Of a DNA stretch of 64,000 nucleotides, positions 29,536 through 38,408 are shown piece by piece. Source of the stretch: Catelliglobosispora koreensis DSM 44566. Its GTDB lineage: Bacteria > Actinomycetota > Actinomycetes > Mycobacteriales > Micromonosporaceae. Below the pieces are notes generated by a model. It saw nothing but the letters and a program-made list of their open reading frames with translations. It had not been told where the DNA came from and ran no database searches. Both the position numbers and the translations under genes were made by a program. The stretch's first letter is position 1, and every line of letters starts with the position of its first letter. The stretch lies in the NCBI RefSeq assembly GCF_000379685.1, contig NZ_KB903261.1, positions 310,097-374,096 on the forward strand. The letters run 5' to 3'.

Positions 29536-31656
29536 TTAGCCGGTTACCCGAGTGGAGTAACCGCCCGTAGGCACTATTACCGACGGCTTGCCCGCGGTAG
29601 CGCCCTTGGCGAGCATCGCCGATGTCTCGAAATCGAAGACATAGAAGATGCCAACCACGTCTATGACCGTGTCGATGGTGCCGCCATGGTTATAGACGTT
29701 GAACTTGAAGTCCACGTCGATGCCGGTGATCGCGGCGTTGGGGATGATCTGTCCCGCGGCCGGGTTGAGGTTGGAAACGCCAGGTTTGGCGATGCCGTTC
29801 TCCCACACGATCATGTTGGTGTCGACGGTCGGCTGAATGCCGGTGACGTTGAGCGCGAGCGCCCAGGTGGCGTCCGTGGCGATCGAGCCGGGGGTGGTGA
29901 CCGTCTTGGTCACGCCCTGGCCGATGCGGCCCGCGATGCCTTGGTTGATGCGCGTGTCGACGATCCGTTCCGGCGTCTGCGGCGCGAACCGCAGGGCGTC
30001 GGTGTAGGTCATCGTGCCGTCGTCGATGAAGCCAACAACGTCCACGATGACGTGGGTCGTCTGGTTCACGAACACACCGATCATCGGGTACTGGTAACCG
30101 CAGGGGTACCAGTCACAAGCGACGGCCGGAACGATCGCGAAGTTGGGCACCGTCTTGTTCGCCTCGAAGTTGAGCGTTGAGGTCGCCGGTGGTTCGCCCA
30201 CGCCGTTCCAGGTGCGAAGGTGGCCCGCGCCGTTAGGCTCGGTCACCGTCACGTTGACGACGAGCGCCCGGATTTTCGGTGTGTCGCTGGGGCTGTAGCC
30301 GACAGCGGTCTTTACCCACTCACCACCGGGAAGCTTTTCGCCCCAGTCTTCACGGGAGTCGAAGATGCGGACCGGCGGGTGGGTGAACAGGCGTCCACCC
30401 TTGGTGGGCTTGTGCTGGAGGATGTCGTTGTTGAGTGCGTAGAAGCCCATCACATCAGCGATGAGATGAAGCTTTCCACCGGTGATGGCAAGGTTGACCT
30501 CGCCGTCCGCGCCAACAGCGACCGTTACCGAGTTCGCGCCGGTCCAGCCTGAGACGTAGTTCAGGGAGGACGCTGTGGGCTTAGCTACGCCACTGGGATA
30601 AACCGTGACGTGCCCGGCTGTCTCCGGCTCGGTGACGGTCACGTTGAGAACGACGGCACTCACGCCACTGGTGGGAACGCCACCGCGGCCGAGAACCTGC
30701 AACGAGACCGTTTGGTTGGTGCCCACCTTGGCGGCAGGAGCACCGTTGCCCGTGCGGGTGTCGAGCACACGCTCCGGGTTGACCGGGTAGTACGTGCCCT
30801 TGGCGTTGTCCTGGCCACTGACCGACATGTTGACGATCTTGTTTCCGCCAACAGTGTTGTCGGGAACGATGAGCTTGGCGTGGACTTCACCTTGGGTGTA
30901 GGCGGTTGCCTTGACGCTGACCGTGCACGATTGGCCGTAGGTCAGGGTCTTGCCGGCGCATCCATCGGCCGTGATCGCGAACGATCCTGGCGCCGCGCCG
31001 CCCAGCGAAGCGGTGCCGAACACCGCGGAGGAAGAACCTCCCGAGGTGAACGTGATGTTCTTGGGCGCGGATGGATCACCGAAGGGGAGGGTGCCGAACG
31101 AGGCGAAGCTCTGTGAGGAGGACACGCCCGTGTAGGCAACGGTGGAGTTCCAGCGGATCTCACCAGCCATCGCGTTGGCGACGTTGTCGCAGCCAATGCT
31201 GAAGGTGACGGCCAACGCGGTGATCTCGAAGGTCTCCGCGTTGCGAGCGAATTCGTGCACGGTGAAGGTGCCGCCAGGGTTATGCGTGCTGCATGCCCGG
31301 CCCGTGCTGGAAAGGCTCATTCCGACGGTGTTCGCTCCTGGCCCGAACGTGTAGGTCGTTCCAGGGGTGAACGGTGCGTCGGCCGGGTGCCCGAAGCTGA
31401 CGTCGAAGTAGTCGCCGCCCGTTTCGGTTCCGACCAGCCGGAAATAGGTGCTCCCTGGGTATTGCGCGAAGGTGGCGTTGTTCGCGTCTAGCACCACTGA
31501 GCGATACAGCGGGTAGGACGTGTGATCGCGGCCATCGAGCACGAATGCCGTATAGGGAACGGAGGGTGGTGCCGCGACCGCGGGCGTTGCCGTGAGGGCA
31601 ACGATTCCGGTCGTCAGCAGGAGAACGCCCGCTAGGGCGCCACGAAGGGTGCGCAA
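29536..31656 (-). CDS. Secreted RhxDxR-repeat protein, paralogue 5
   Basis: 706 residues from TTG 31656 (GGGGAG 5-6 nt upstream). The signal peptide ends TPAVAAPP; the mature start is SVPYTAFVLDGRDHTSY. One choice-of-anchor-D-like domain (KNITFTSGGSSSAVFGTASLGG..., Cys pair DGCAGKTLTYGQSC). Repeats A-C: PERVLDTRTGNG, VRIFDSREDWGEKL with CDWYPC, PERIVDTRINQGIAGRIG. It is the first transcribed gene of the minus-strand block, but the terminator behind each copy argues for separate transcripts. Confidence 0.85.
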   Translation of the reverse strand: MRTLRGALAGVLLLTTGIVALTATPAVAAPPSVPYTAFVLDGRDHTSYPLYRSVVLDANNATFAQYPGSTYFRLVGTETGGDYFDVSFGHPADAPFTPGTTYTFGPGANTVGMSLSSTGRACSTHNPGGTFTVHEFARNAETFEITALAVTFSIGCDNVANAMAGEIRWNSTVAYTGVSSSQSFASFGTLPFGDPSAPKNITFTSGGSSSAVFGTASLGGAAPGSFAITADGCAGKTLTYGQSCTVSVKATAYTQGEVHAKLIVPDNTVGGNKIVNMSVSGQDNAKGTYYPVNPERVLDTRTGNGAPAAKVGTNQTVSLQVLGRGGVPTSGVSAVVLNVTVTEPETAGHVTVYPSGVAKPTASSLNYVSGWTGANSVTVAVGADGEVNLAITGGKLHLIADVMGFYALNNDILQHKPTKGGRLFTHPPVRIFDSREDWGEKLPGGEWVKTAVGYSPSDTPKIRALVVNVTVTEPNGAGHLRTWNGVGEPPATSTLNFEANKTVPNFAIVPAVACDWYPCGYQYPMIGVFVNQTTHVIVDVVGFIDDGTMTYTDALRFAPQTPERIVDTRINQGIAGRIGQGVTKTVTTPGSIATDATWALALNVTGIQPTVDTNMIVWENGIAKPGVSNLNPAAGQIIPNAAITGIDVDFKFNVYNHGGTIDTVIDVVGIFYVFDFETSAMLAKGATAGKPSVIVPTGGYSTRVTG

Positions 31657-31680
31657 ATGATCTCCCCGTGTTCCGTGAAT

Positions 31681-31700
31681 GTGCGGACGACTGTCCGCAC
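31681..31700 (-). promoter_or_regulatory. Leader hairpin of paralogue 5
   Basis: GTGCGGAC / GTCCGCAC 8-bp stem with a 4-nt loop, the strongest of the five, 13 nt before GGGGAG. Confidence 0.55.
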
Positions 31701-31790
31701 CGGACGGTTAAGCACACTAACTGCGGGAGTCAAATTTCGGCACCCGTATTGCCGGCGGAAAAAGTCGCCGCGAGGGCCCGAAAAGGACAG

Positions 31791-32267
31791 TCAGATCCCA
31801 AGGGGCCGAACGCTTGCCAGGATCTCGTCGATCAGGGGACGTGCCGTGATCGGTGCGACCGCGAGAACAAATGAAACAAGGTCGGTGCCAAGCGCGACAA
31901 CGAGCACGCGAACGTAACTTGGCTCGCGGTTCGGGCTAACCAGTTGATAACCAGCAAAGGCGGCGGGGCGGCCCGCCGCGGTTGTTTGCTCCATGCGCAC
32001 TTCGACGCGGTCGCCTGGATAAGGCAGATAGAACTCGCCGTATTCGGAGGCGAGCCAAGCGGCGCCCGCCATCAGTTCGTCGGCCGAGGGTGGTTCAGCG
32101 AGAAGTTCCTGCCAGCGCCCTGAAGCGACGATCGCGTCAGATCCGTCAGTGAGCACGGTCGTCAGTGGAGTCACCAGGCCGTGCTCCTGCTGCGCCCAGC
32201 CATCCGGCTGAAGGTAGCGGAGGCCAGCTATCGAGTCGTCGACGTGACCAGGGCGGAAGGCGGTCAA
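31791..32267 (-). CDS. Hypothetical soluble protein
   Basis: About 158 residues. A GGAGG lies 7 nt before a TTG at 32267 and only 1 nt before an ATG at 32273, so TTG is preferred. It begins TAFRPGHVDDSIAGLRYLQP. The middle (YGEFYLPYPGDRVEVRMEQT) and the end (VSFVLAVAPITARPLIDEILASVRPLG) alternate strands and one helix. No signal peptide. The strand-rich fold and the closing helix with SVRPL recall small mycobacterial LpqN-type domains, but this is a weak impression. A parS-like site lies between this gene and the DsbA gene. Confidence 0.6.
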   Translation of the reverse strand: MTAFRPGHVDDSIAGLRYLQPDGWAQQEHGLVTPLTTVLTDGSDAIVASGRWQELLAEPPSADELMAGAAWLASEYGEFYLPYPGDRVEVRMEQTTAAGRPAAFAGYQLVSPNREPSYVRVLVVALGTDLVSFVLAVAPITARPLIDEILASVRPLGI

Positions 32268-32336
32268 CCCCATACCTCCACATGCGACAGTGATGTCGGC
32301 ACGACTATAGGTCACGCATCTAAAGCGGACAATGTC

Positions 32337-32350
32337 GTTTCACGTGGAAC
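32337..32350. promoter_or_regulatory. parS: Second parS-like site
   Basis: GTTTCACGTGGAAC differs at one base from the perfect GTTTCACGTGAAAC core. Its complement GTTCCACGTGAAAC is a natural parS variant in Bacillus and actinobacteria. It sits in a 93-bp intergenic gap, about 32 kb from the first site. Confidence 0.8.
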
Positions 32351-32360
32351 ATTAACAATG

Positions 32361-33002
32361 TCAACAGGGCACATCGACGGAACACACGTCGAGAGACGCG
32401 AGAACCTGCTGGAACGTGTGTGAGTCCTGCGCGCCAGACACGGCATATTGCTTGTCGAAGATGAAGGTCGGGACGCTGGTGATCCCTAGATCCCGGGCGG
32501 CGGACAGTTCGGCTTGGACTTCGGCGACTCCGGCGTCAGAGGAGAGCTCATCCAGTACCCCAGAAAAAGAAGGGTCGACCGAGGCGGCGATGGAGGCGAG
32601 CGCGGGCCTGGACCCGAGATCAAGGCCATCGGTGAAGTGAGCCTTGTGGAGCGCTTCGACCATGGGGCGCTGATCGGCGCCGTCGCGGCCCGCCATCCAG
32701 ATTAGGCGATGCGCGTCGAAAGTGTTGGCGCTGATGGCCTTGTCGAAGTTCATGGTGAGACCGGCCTGCGAAGCGACCGACGTCACGTTCGTGAACATGC
32801 GGCGGGCGTTGTGTTCTCCGCCATAGCGGCGACCCAGCCACTGCACCAGGGGAGTGCCGGTTGAGGTGGCCGTGGGGTCGAGCTGGAAGGCCCGCCAGCG
32901 CAGTGTTACCTCAGCGCCACTAGCGGATATGGCGTCAACGAGACGGCGCTCGCCGATCCAGCACCAGGGACACACGACGTCGGAGAAGATCTCAATTTCC
33001 AC
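32361..33002 (-). CDS. DsbA-family oxidoreductase (FrnE type)
   Basis: About 213 residues from the GTG at 33002, which gives MEIEIFSDVVCPWCWIGERR; the frame is open further upstream but loses homology. The thioredoxin-fold active site is CPWC (Cys 11 and 14), with the cis-Pro loop TSVPTFIF near the C-terminus and an all-helical insertion. No signal peptide, so it acts in the cytosol, as for FrnE-like 2-hydroxychromene-2-carboxylate isomerase/DsbA-like proteins. There is no strong ribosome-binding site. Divergent from the SGNH gene over 57 bp. Confidence 0.88.
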   Translation of the reverse strand: MEIEIFSDVVCPWCWIGERRLVDAISASGAEVTLRWRAFQLDPTATSTGTPLVQWLGRRYGGEHNARRMFTNVTSVASQAGLTMNFDKAISANTFDAHRLIWMAGRDGADQRPMVEALHKAHFTDGLDLGSRPALASIAASVDPSFSGVLDELSSDAGVAEVQAELSAARDLGITSVPTFIFDKQYAVSGAQDSHTFQQVLASLDVCSVDVPC

Positions 33003-33059
33003 GATGTGGTGCAACTGCCGTGCCACCAGCCGCATTCCCCTCATGTAAAACTACGAAAC

Positions 33060-33797
33060 GTGAGATGGACCAAGTACGTAGCGGTCGGGGACAGCTTCAC
33101 GGAGGGAATGGACGACCGGCTGCCGGACGGGACGTACCGGGGCTGGGCCGATCTGGTGGCCGGGGCGCTGAAGGTGAAATACGCGAATCTGGCGATCCGT
33201 GGGCGTTTGTTTGACGGTGTTGTCACCGAGCAAGTCGCCCCAGCGCTTGCGCTGAAGCCAGACCTGATCAGTTTCGCGGCCGGGGGCAATGACGTCCTGC
33301 GGCGCCAATGCGATCCGCCCACGCTGATGACCCGCTACGACAAGGTGATTCAAGACCTGCGCTCAAGTGGCGCCGATGTGCTCGTGTTCCGGTTCGCCGA
33401 CGTCATGGCGCGCTTGCCAGGCACCAAGATGATCGCCCCGAGAGTGATCTTTCTCAACCAGGCGGTCGGCGAGACGGCCGAACGGCACGGTGCGCTGCTG
33501 GTTGATCTGTGGGCGGATGAGGAATATGCCAATCCCGCGATGTGGAGCACAGACCGGCTGCACATGTCAGCCTTCGGACACCGGCGGACCGCGGCACACG
33601 TTCTGACCACGCTGGGAGTGGATCCTGACCCCGATTGGTGGTCGGTTCCGCCGTGGCCGAAGGCCAAATCGTGGCCTGCGGCGCGCGCGGCTGACGCGGT
33701 GTGGGCGGGTAAACATCTGGCCCCATGGATCAAGCGCCGGCTCACGGGAAGGTCCTCCGGGGACGGGATTTCCGCTAAGCGGCCCGCATTCGACTGA
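33060..33797 (+). CDS. SGNH/GDSL-family hydrolase
   Basis: 245 residues from the GTG at 33060. The catalytic set is complete: GDSFTEG (Ser 12), the block II/III Gly and Asn in FAAGGND (Asn 77), and STDRLHMSAFGH (Asp 165, His 168). No signal peptide, so probably an intracellular esterase or deacylase of unknown substrate. The C-terminal 50 residues are basic and Trp-rich (WWSVPPWPKAKSWP). Divergent from the DsbA gene and 36 bp upstream of the HSP90 gene. Confidence 0.88.
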   Translation: MRWTKYVAVGDSFTEGMDDRLPDGTYRGWADLVAGALKVKYANLAIRGRLFDGVVTEQVAPALALKPDLISFAAGGNDVLRRQCDPPTLMTRYDKVIQDLRSSGADVLVFRFADVMARLPGTKMIAPRVIFLNQAVGETAERHGALLVDLWADEEYANPAMWSTDRLHMSAFGHRRTAAHVLTTLGVDPDPDWWSVPPWPKAKSWPAARAADAVWAGKHLAPWIKRRLTGRSSGDGISAKRPAFD

Positions 33798-33833
33798 ATC
33801 TGGGGGTCACTTGCAAGCCAATATGCAGGTACG

Positions 33834-35591
33834 GTGTCCGGCGTGGGCCACTCCTTCCAGGTCGACCTCCGTGGCGTAGTTGACCTGCTTAGCCACCACC
33901 TGTACGCCAGCCCGCGGGTCTACCTCCGCGAGCTGCTTCAGAATGCTGTCGATGCGATCACGGCCCGCCAGAGCGTCGAACCAACCGCGCCAGCGCTCGT
34001 GCGCATCGAGTGCGGTGGAAATCTGCTGCGGATCAGCGACACCGGCATCGGGCTGACCGAGGAGCAGGTCCACGAGCTGCTTGCCACGATTGGCCGCTCA
34101 GGCAAGCGAGATGAGCTTGGCTTCGCCCGGCACGAGTTCCTCGGCCAGTTCGGCATCGGCCTGCTTTCGTGCTTCCTGGTGGCCGATGAAATCCAGGTGG
34201 TGACTAAGGCTGCTGAGGCGCCAACCGTCTACTGGACCGGATTCTCAGACGGGCGCTATGAGGTGTCCGCCGGTCCCGAGCGGCACGAGCCCGGCACGAC
34301 CGTCACGGTCAAGCCGCGCCCCGGCGCACAGGACTGGCTTGCCCCGCAACGTGTTACGGAATTAGCGCGGCTGTTCGGCTCGCTGCTGCCGGTCACGGTC
34401 GAAGTGGGCACCAACACGGTCACTGGCAGACCGCTGCCCTGGCAGGAAGGTGGCGAGCGCGTCCAGTTCTGCCAAGAGGTGTTTGGCTTCACGCCCTATG
34501 ACGTCATCGAGCTCGACGTTCCCGAGGCGGGCCTCAAAGGGCTCGCCTACGTATTGCCCACCCCGGCCAGCCCAGCGGCGAAGGCGGGGCATCGCGTCTA
34601 CCTCAAGCGGATGCTGCTTGCCGAGGGTGCCGAAGGTCTGCTGCCCGACTGGGCGTTCTTCGTGCGGTGCGTGATCGACGCGAGTGAGCTGCGCCCGACG
34701 GCCAGCCGCGAAGCCTTGTACGAAGACGGGCTGCTCGAGCAAACGCGAGAGCGCCTGGGCGACCAGTTGCGCGGCTGGCTCGTCGGCCTGTCCCAGCGCG
34801 CTCCCGCCAGGGTGACGGAATTCCTGGCGATCCACCACCTTGGCGTCAAAGCCTTGGCGCTACACGACGATGAGATGCTGCGCTTGGTCGACCGGTGGTG
34901 GCCGATGGAGACGAATCTCGGGCGCCTGACGCTGGAGGAGTTCCGCAACCGGTACGGCGTGATTCGTTACTGCTCCACTTTGGACGAGTTCCGTCAGCTG
35001 TCCGCTGTCGCGGCGGCGCAACAGCTGGCCGTAGTCAACGCGGGCTACACCTATGACGCCGAGCTGATCGAGCGCTTGGGGATGGCCGACTCCTCGATCC
35101 TGGTCGACCGGCTCGATCCCAGTGACCTGACGACACGGTTTCATCACTTGAGCCCGGGGGAGCAGGCGGCCTTCGATCCCCTGCGGAGCCAGGCGCAACG
35201 GGTGCTCGACCGGCTGGGCTGTGAAGCTGTCGTGCGCGGCTTTGATCCCGTAACACTTCCCGCGCTTTACCTCGTTGACCGCGACGCGACGTTTAGCCAG
35301 CACCTGCGCCAAACCCAGGACGAGGTCGACGATGACTGGGCTGGGGTGCTCGCGGCTATCGCGCAGACGGCCGCCCAAGCCCGGCCGCAGCTGGTTATCA
35401 ACTACCGCAACGCATTGGTGCGCCGGATCGCGTCGCTCAGCGACTCCAGTCTCATAGAGCTGGCGATCGAGTCCCTTTACGCACAGTCCCTTCTGCTGGG
35501 GCACCATCCGATGCGCCCCGCGGACACTGCCTTGCTCAACCGGTCCTTTCTGGGCTTGCTCGACCGTGCGGTGACGGGAGAAGAACCATGA
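33834..35591 (+). CDS. HSP90-family ATPase (shortened HtpG-like chaperone)
   Basis: 585 residues, GTG 33834 (a second GTG at 33843 is possible). The N-terminal GHKL ATPase domain is intact: ELLQNAVDAI (N-box), ISDTGIGLT (G1), GQFGIGLLSCFLVADE (G2) and GTTVTVKP (G3). A middle domain follows (YVLPTPASPAAK..., DWAFFVRCVIDASELRPTASRE, matching the HtpG LPFDVRGVVDSxDLxLNxSRE region). The C-terminal part is diverged and the protein is shorter than classical HtpG (about 625). It overlaps the TPR gene by 4 bp (ATGA). The family is clear; the clients are unknown. Confidence 0.88.
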   Translation: MSGVGHSFQVDLRGVVDLLSHHLYASPRVYLRELLQNAVDAITARQSVEPTAPALVRIECGGNLLRISDTGIGLTEEQVHELLATIGRSGKRDELGFARHEFLGQFGIGLLSCFLVADEIQVVTKAAEAPTVYWTGFSDGRYEVSAGPERHEPGTTVTVKPRPGAQDWLAPQRVTELARLFGSLLPVTVEVGTNTVTGRPLPWQEGGERVQFCQEVFGFTPYDVIELDVPEAGLKGLAYVLPTPASPAAKAGHRVYLKRMLLAEGAEGLLPDWAFFVRCVIDASELRPTASREALYEDGLLEQTRERLGDQLRGWLVGLSQRAPARVTEFLAIHHLGVKALALHDDEMLRLVDRWWPMETNLGRLTLEEFRNRYGVIRYCSTLDEFRQLSAVAAAQQLAVVNAGYTYDAELIERLGMADSSILVDRLDPSDLTTRFHHLSPGEQAAFDPLRSQAQRVLDRLGCEAVVRGFDPVTLPALYLVDRDATFSQHLRQTQDEVDDDWAGVLAAIAQTAAQARPQLVINYRNALVRRIASLSDSSLIELAIESLYAQSLLLGHHPMRPADTALLNRSFLGLLDRAVTGEEP

Positions 35592-38395
35592 CCACCCCCG
35601 AAAAGATCGCGGACCTGATTCAGCGTTGCTGGGACAGTCCGCATGGCCCGGCTCAAGTCGCGCTCGCCGAGGAGGCGATCGCGCAATCCGATGCGCTAGG
35701 CGATGAAGAGCAACAGTTCGACGCCCGGATGGTCGCGACAACCGCGTATCAGTACGGCGGCGAGCCCGGAAAGGGTTTCGTCACCTTCTCCTGGTGCCTC
35801 GCGCGGTATGACCGTGACCCGGGCCGGTTTGGCGACCGTGAACCGTTGCTCCTTTGGTACTTCAAATACATGATCAACTCGCTGGCCCGGTTCCCGGAGA
35901 TTCCGCTCGCGCGCACGCAAGCGGTGATCGATGACATGCAGCGCCGCTACAGCCAAGGCGGGCACAGTCTGCAAGCCGTCTACAAACACCGGTGGCTCAT
36001 CGCGACCCACATCGGTGATCAGACGGCGGCCGATGAGCACTATGAACTTTGGCAAGCAGCGCCACGGGACAACAACTCCGACTGCCGCGGCTGCGACCCG
36101 ACCGATCAGGTGCACCACCTCGCGAACCGCGGCCGTGATGAGGAAGCCATCGCGCTCACCGAGCCCATCCTGACCGGACGGCTCACCTGCACCGAGCAGC
36201 CGCACACCATTCAGACCTCGCTGCTGTTGCCCTACCTGCGCACGGGACGGCTGGCTGAGGCACGCGCAGCGTTCCACACCGCCTATCGCGCTGTTCGCGG
36301 CAACGCCGCCAAAATCGACAGCATCGCCAGCCACCTGCACTTCCTGGCCGTGAGCGGCAACGTCTCGCACGCGCTGGAACTGCTCGGCCGGCACCTGCCC
36401 TGGCTGGCCAAAGCGCCCACGCCACACGCGGAAATGCGGTTCAGCGCGGCGGCCGCCCTGGTGCTGCGGCTAGCCGAAGAAGCCGGGCTCGACACCCGGG
36501 AGATGGACCGCGTGGCACTGACCGACCGCGCACGCAAACTCGCGGCACTCTTCGACGCGCGCAACGGGACCACCGAACAAACCCGTCGCGTCACCGAAGT
36601 GCTTGAGGCAACAGAAATCGCGCACGTTCCGCTCAGCCTCACGGCTCAGCTTGGGGCGGGCTCATGGCGTACACCCCAGCAAAGGACTGCCCCCGAAATG
36701 GCCGAGCTAGACGACGTGCCGGCCGACGCGAGCCTGGATCTTCTCCTTGATTTGTCCGAAGAAGCGCTCTGGCGCGACAACGCGGCCCGCGTCGAGGCGC
36801 TTTGGCCACGCGTGGAAGCGGCAAGTGCTGGAGCCGAACTGACTGTCCTGCAACGGGCTCGTCTTGCCGATCTCAAGGGCATGCGCCTGAGCGACACGCA
36901 AACCGAGGAACTCGTTCGCGTTTGGACGGAGGCGCGCGACCTTTACGTTGAGGCGGGCGAAGTCGTCAAGGCCGAGCGGGCTCGTGGCCGCATTGGCTTG
37001 CACCTGTGCCGTCACGGCGATCCGGAGCAAGGCCTGGCCGAGGTGCGGGAAACGACGGGATACCTGATGGCTCATGGGGCGCCGAAGGACCGGGCGGGTG
37101 CGTTGCGCCGGCTCGGTGTCGCGCTCCTGCACGCGGGTCAGCCGGGGGAGGCCGTCACCGTTCTCGATCGCCTTAGCGAGGCACAAGAGCCAGACCCTGG
37201 GCCGCGGGTACGCCTGCAGGCGCTCATGATTAAGGCCCAAGCCCTCGGAGCTGACGGTCAAGCACGCCTGGCGATCGACGCGGCGAAGTCGCTTTTGGAC
37301 GGTGCCCAAGATGTGCAGGACAGTGAGCTGACAGGGCTGGCGGAGTTCATCCTCGGCCAGAGTTACCTCCTCGTTGAGGACGCCCGGGCGGCGGTGCAGA
37401 GCTTCGAGCGCGCGCTGCAATACGAAGGCATGCCACCGGATCTCGTGCGCGAGATCCTGGAGCGGCGGGCGATGTTGCTCGCGGGCACCGGGCGGGCCGC
37501 CGACGCGATCGCCGACCTCGCTGGGCTGGTCGCCCGGCTCGTCGCGGAACGCCAAGACGAGGAAGCCGACTACGCGCGATTCCAGCTCGCGGTCGCGTTG
37601 TTCAACGCCGACCGGGCCAGCGATGCCGCAGAGGTCGCGGAAGAAGCGCTTTACGGTGCGGAGCGGTCGGAAAATCACGGCCTGGCCGATCAGCTGCGGC
37701 AGTTGCTGGCGGCGATCTATCAGCGGCTCGATGATCCAGACCAAGCACTGTCGCATTTGGATCGCCTCGCCGAGAACCTCGACGGCTTCGACAACGCGCA
37801 GTCCCGGGCGAAGGTTCTGGAGCAAGCCGGAGATCTGCTCTTCGACTTGGACAAGGATGCTCTTGCGGCGCAACGGTTCGGGGCCGCGGCGACCGACTAC
37901 GAAGTCGCCGGGTCCACGTTGGACCGCTTGCGCGCGTTGCGCCGGCAGTCGGTGGCGGCGATGTTCGGGCTCGGTGCCGAGCATGCCCAGCACGTGTTGT
38001 CGGTCGCCGACGATGTCGCGGCGGAGCTTCGTGATCCGTTGCCGGAGTTGCGTTATGAGCTGGCGTGGCTCGCGCTCGATGGTGCTCGCGTGCTCGCCGG
38101 CACGGGTGAAGCCGAAGCGGCGCTGACCCGCATCACGCCGGTGCCCCGCCAATTCCGTGAGCTGGAGTCGTTTGGTGAGGCGTTCCTCGCTGAGCTGACC
38201 ATGGGCGAGGTGCTGCTGACCGTCGGGCGGCCCGCCGAAGCGGAACCCGTGCTGCAACGCGTGGTTGGCGGACTGCCGCGTGACGCTGGCGCCCTGCCAC
38301 GGGCCGCCTATGCGCTTGCCCACGCCTTTATGCAGCAGGACAAGCACAAGGAAGCAAAGGGCATAGCCGACCATTTCGGTTTTGAACTGGACTAA
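35588..38395 (+). CDS. Large TPR-repeat protein coupled to HSP90
   Basis: 935 residues starting in the HSP90 stop (ATGA). Helical throughout. Tetratricopeptide-like pairs recur from about residue 170 to the end (for example AGALRRLGVALLHAGQPGEAVTV, LAEFILGQSYLLVEDARAAV, DQLRQLLAAIYQRLDDPDQAL). An N-terminal region carries DCRGCDPTDQVHHLANRGRDEEAI, a Cys pair plus His residues that could bind a metal. No signal peptide or membrane segment. TPR proteins are the classic co-chaperone type for HSP90, and the coupling suggests a stable partner, though eukaryotic MEEVD-tail recognition cannot apply here. Confidence 0.85.
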   Translation: MTTPEKIADLIQRCWDSPHGPAQVALAEEAIAQSDALGDEEQQFDARMVATTAYQYGGEPGKGFVTFSWCLARYDRDPGRFGDREPLLLWYFKYMINSLARFPEIPLARTQAVIDDMQRRYSQGGHSLQAVYKHRWLIATHIGDQTAADEHYELWQAAPRDNNSDCRGCDPTDQVHHLANRGRDEEAIALTEPILTGRLTCTEQPHTIQTSLLLPYLRTGRLAEARAAFHTAYRAVRGNAAKIDSIASHLHFLAVSGNVSHALELLGRHLPWLAKAPTPHAEMRFSAAAALVLRLAEEAGLDTREMDRVALTDRARKLAALFDARNGTTEQTRRVTEVLEATEIAHVPLSLTAQLGAGSWRTPQQRTAPEMAELDDVPADASLDLLLDLSEEALWRDNAARVEALWPRVEAASAGAELTVLQRARLADLKGMRLSDTQTEELVRVWTEARDLYVEAGEVVKAERARGRIGLHLCRHGDPEQGLAEVRETTGYLMAHGAPKDRAGALRRLGVALLHAGQPGEAVTVLDRLSEAQEPDPGPRVRLQALMIKAQALGADGQARLAIDAAKSLLDGAQDVQDSELTGLAEFILGQSYLLVEDARAAVQSFERALQYEGMPPDLVREILERRAMLLAGTGRAADAIADLAGLVARLVAERQDEEADYARFQLAVALFNADRASDAAEVAEEALYGAERSENHGLADQLRQLLAAIYQRLDDPDQALSHLDRLAENLDGFDNAQSRAKVLEQAGDLLFDLDKDALAAQRFGAAATDYEVAGSTLDRLRALRRQSVAAMFGLGAEHAQHVLSVADDVAAELRDPLPELRYELAWLALDGARVLAGTGEAEAALTRITPVPRQFRELESFGEAFLAELTMGEVLLTVGRPAEAEPVLQRVVGGLPRDAGALPRAAYALAHAFMQQDKHKEAKGIADHFGFELD

Positions 38396-38408
38396 ACGGT
38401 CGTTAAGG
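38392..38408. promoter_or_regulatory. TetR operator 1, upstream of tetR
   Basis: CTAAACGGTCGTTAAGG, with the dyad AACGNNCGTT at 38395-38404. It overlaps the stop codon of the TPR gene and lies about 33 bp before the tetR start, fitting autoregulation. Matching sites precede the HMG-CoA-lyase-type gene and the carboxyltransferase gene. Confidence 0.65.

Larger units (their letters stand above)
20088..31656. repeat. Array of five paralogous secreted-protein genes
   Basis: Five genes (20088-22142 +; 22202-24631, 24745-27177, 27314-29404 and 29536-31656, all -) encode the same architecture: signal peptide ending near AxAAPP, the start APYxAxxLDGRAGSY (diverged in copy 1), one or two choice-of-anchor-D-like Ig domains, and three repeats (A, B, C) of about 130 residues each built around RhxDxR. 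Copies 2 and 3 carry two Ig-like domains; copies 1, 4 and 5 carry one. Copy 1 is inverted relative to the rest. This is a lineage-specific tandem expansion beside the origin. Confidence 0.9.

Noticed and set aside
20088-31656. Paralogue array as an insertion or transposon remnant
   Set aside because: No transposase, integrase, terminal inverted repeats or target duplication seen at its edges; tandem duplication is sufficient. The tRNA-Ala just upstream (19939-20014) could be an attachment site, but I found no repeated tRNA 3' end at the other side.
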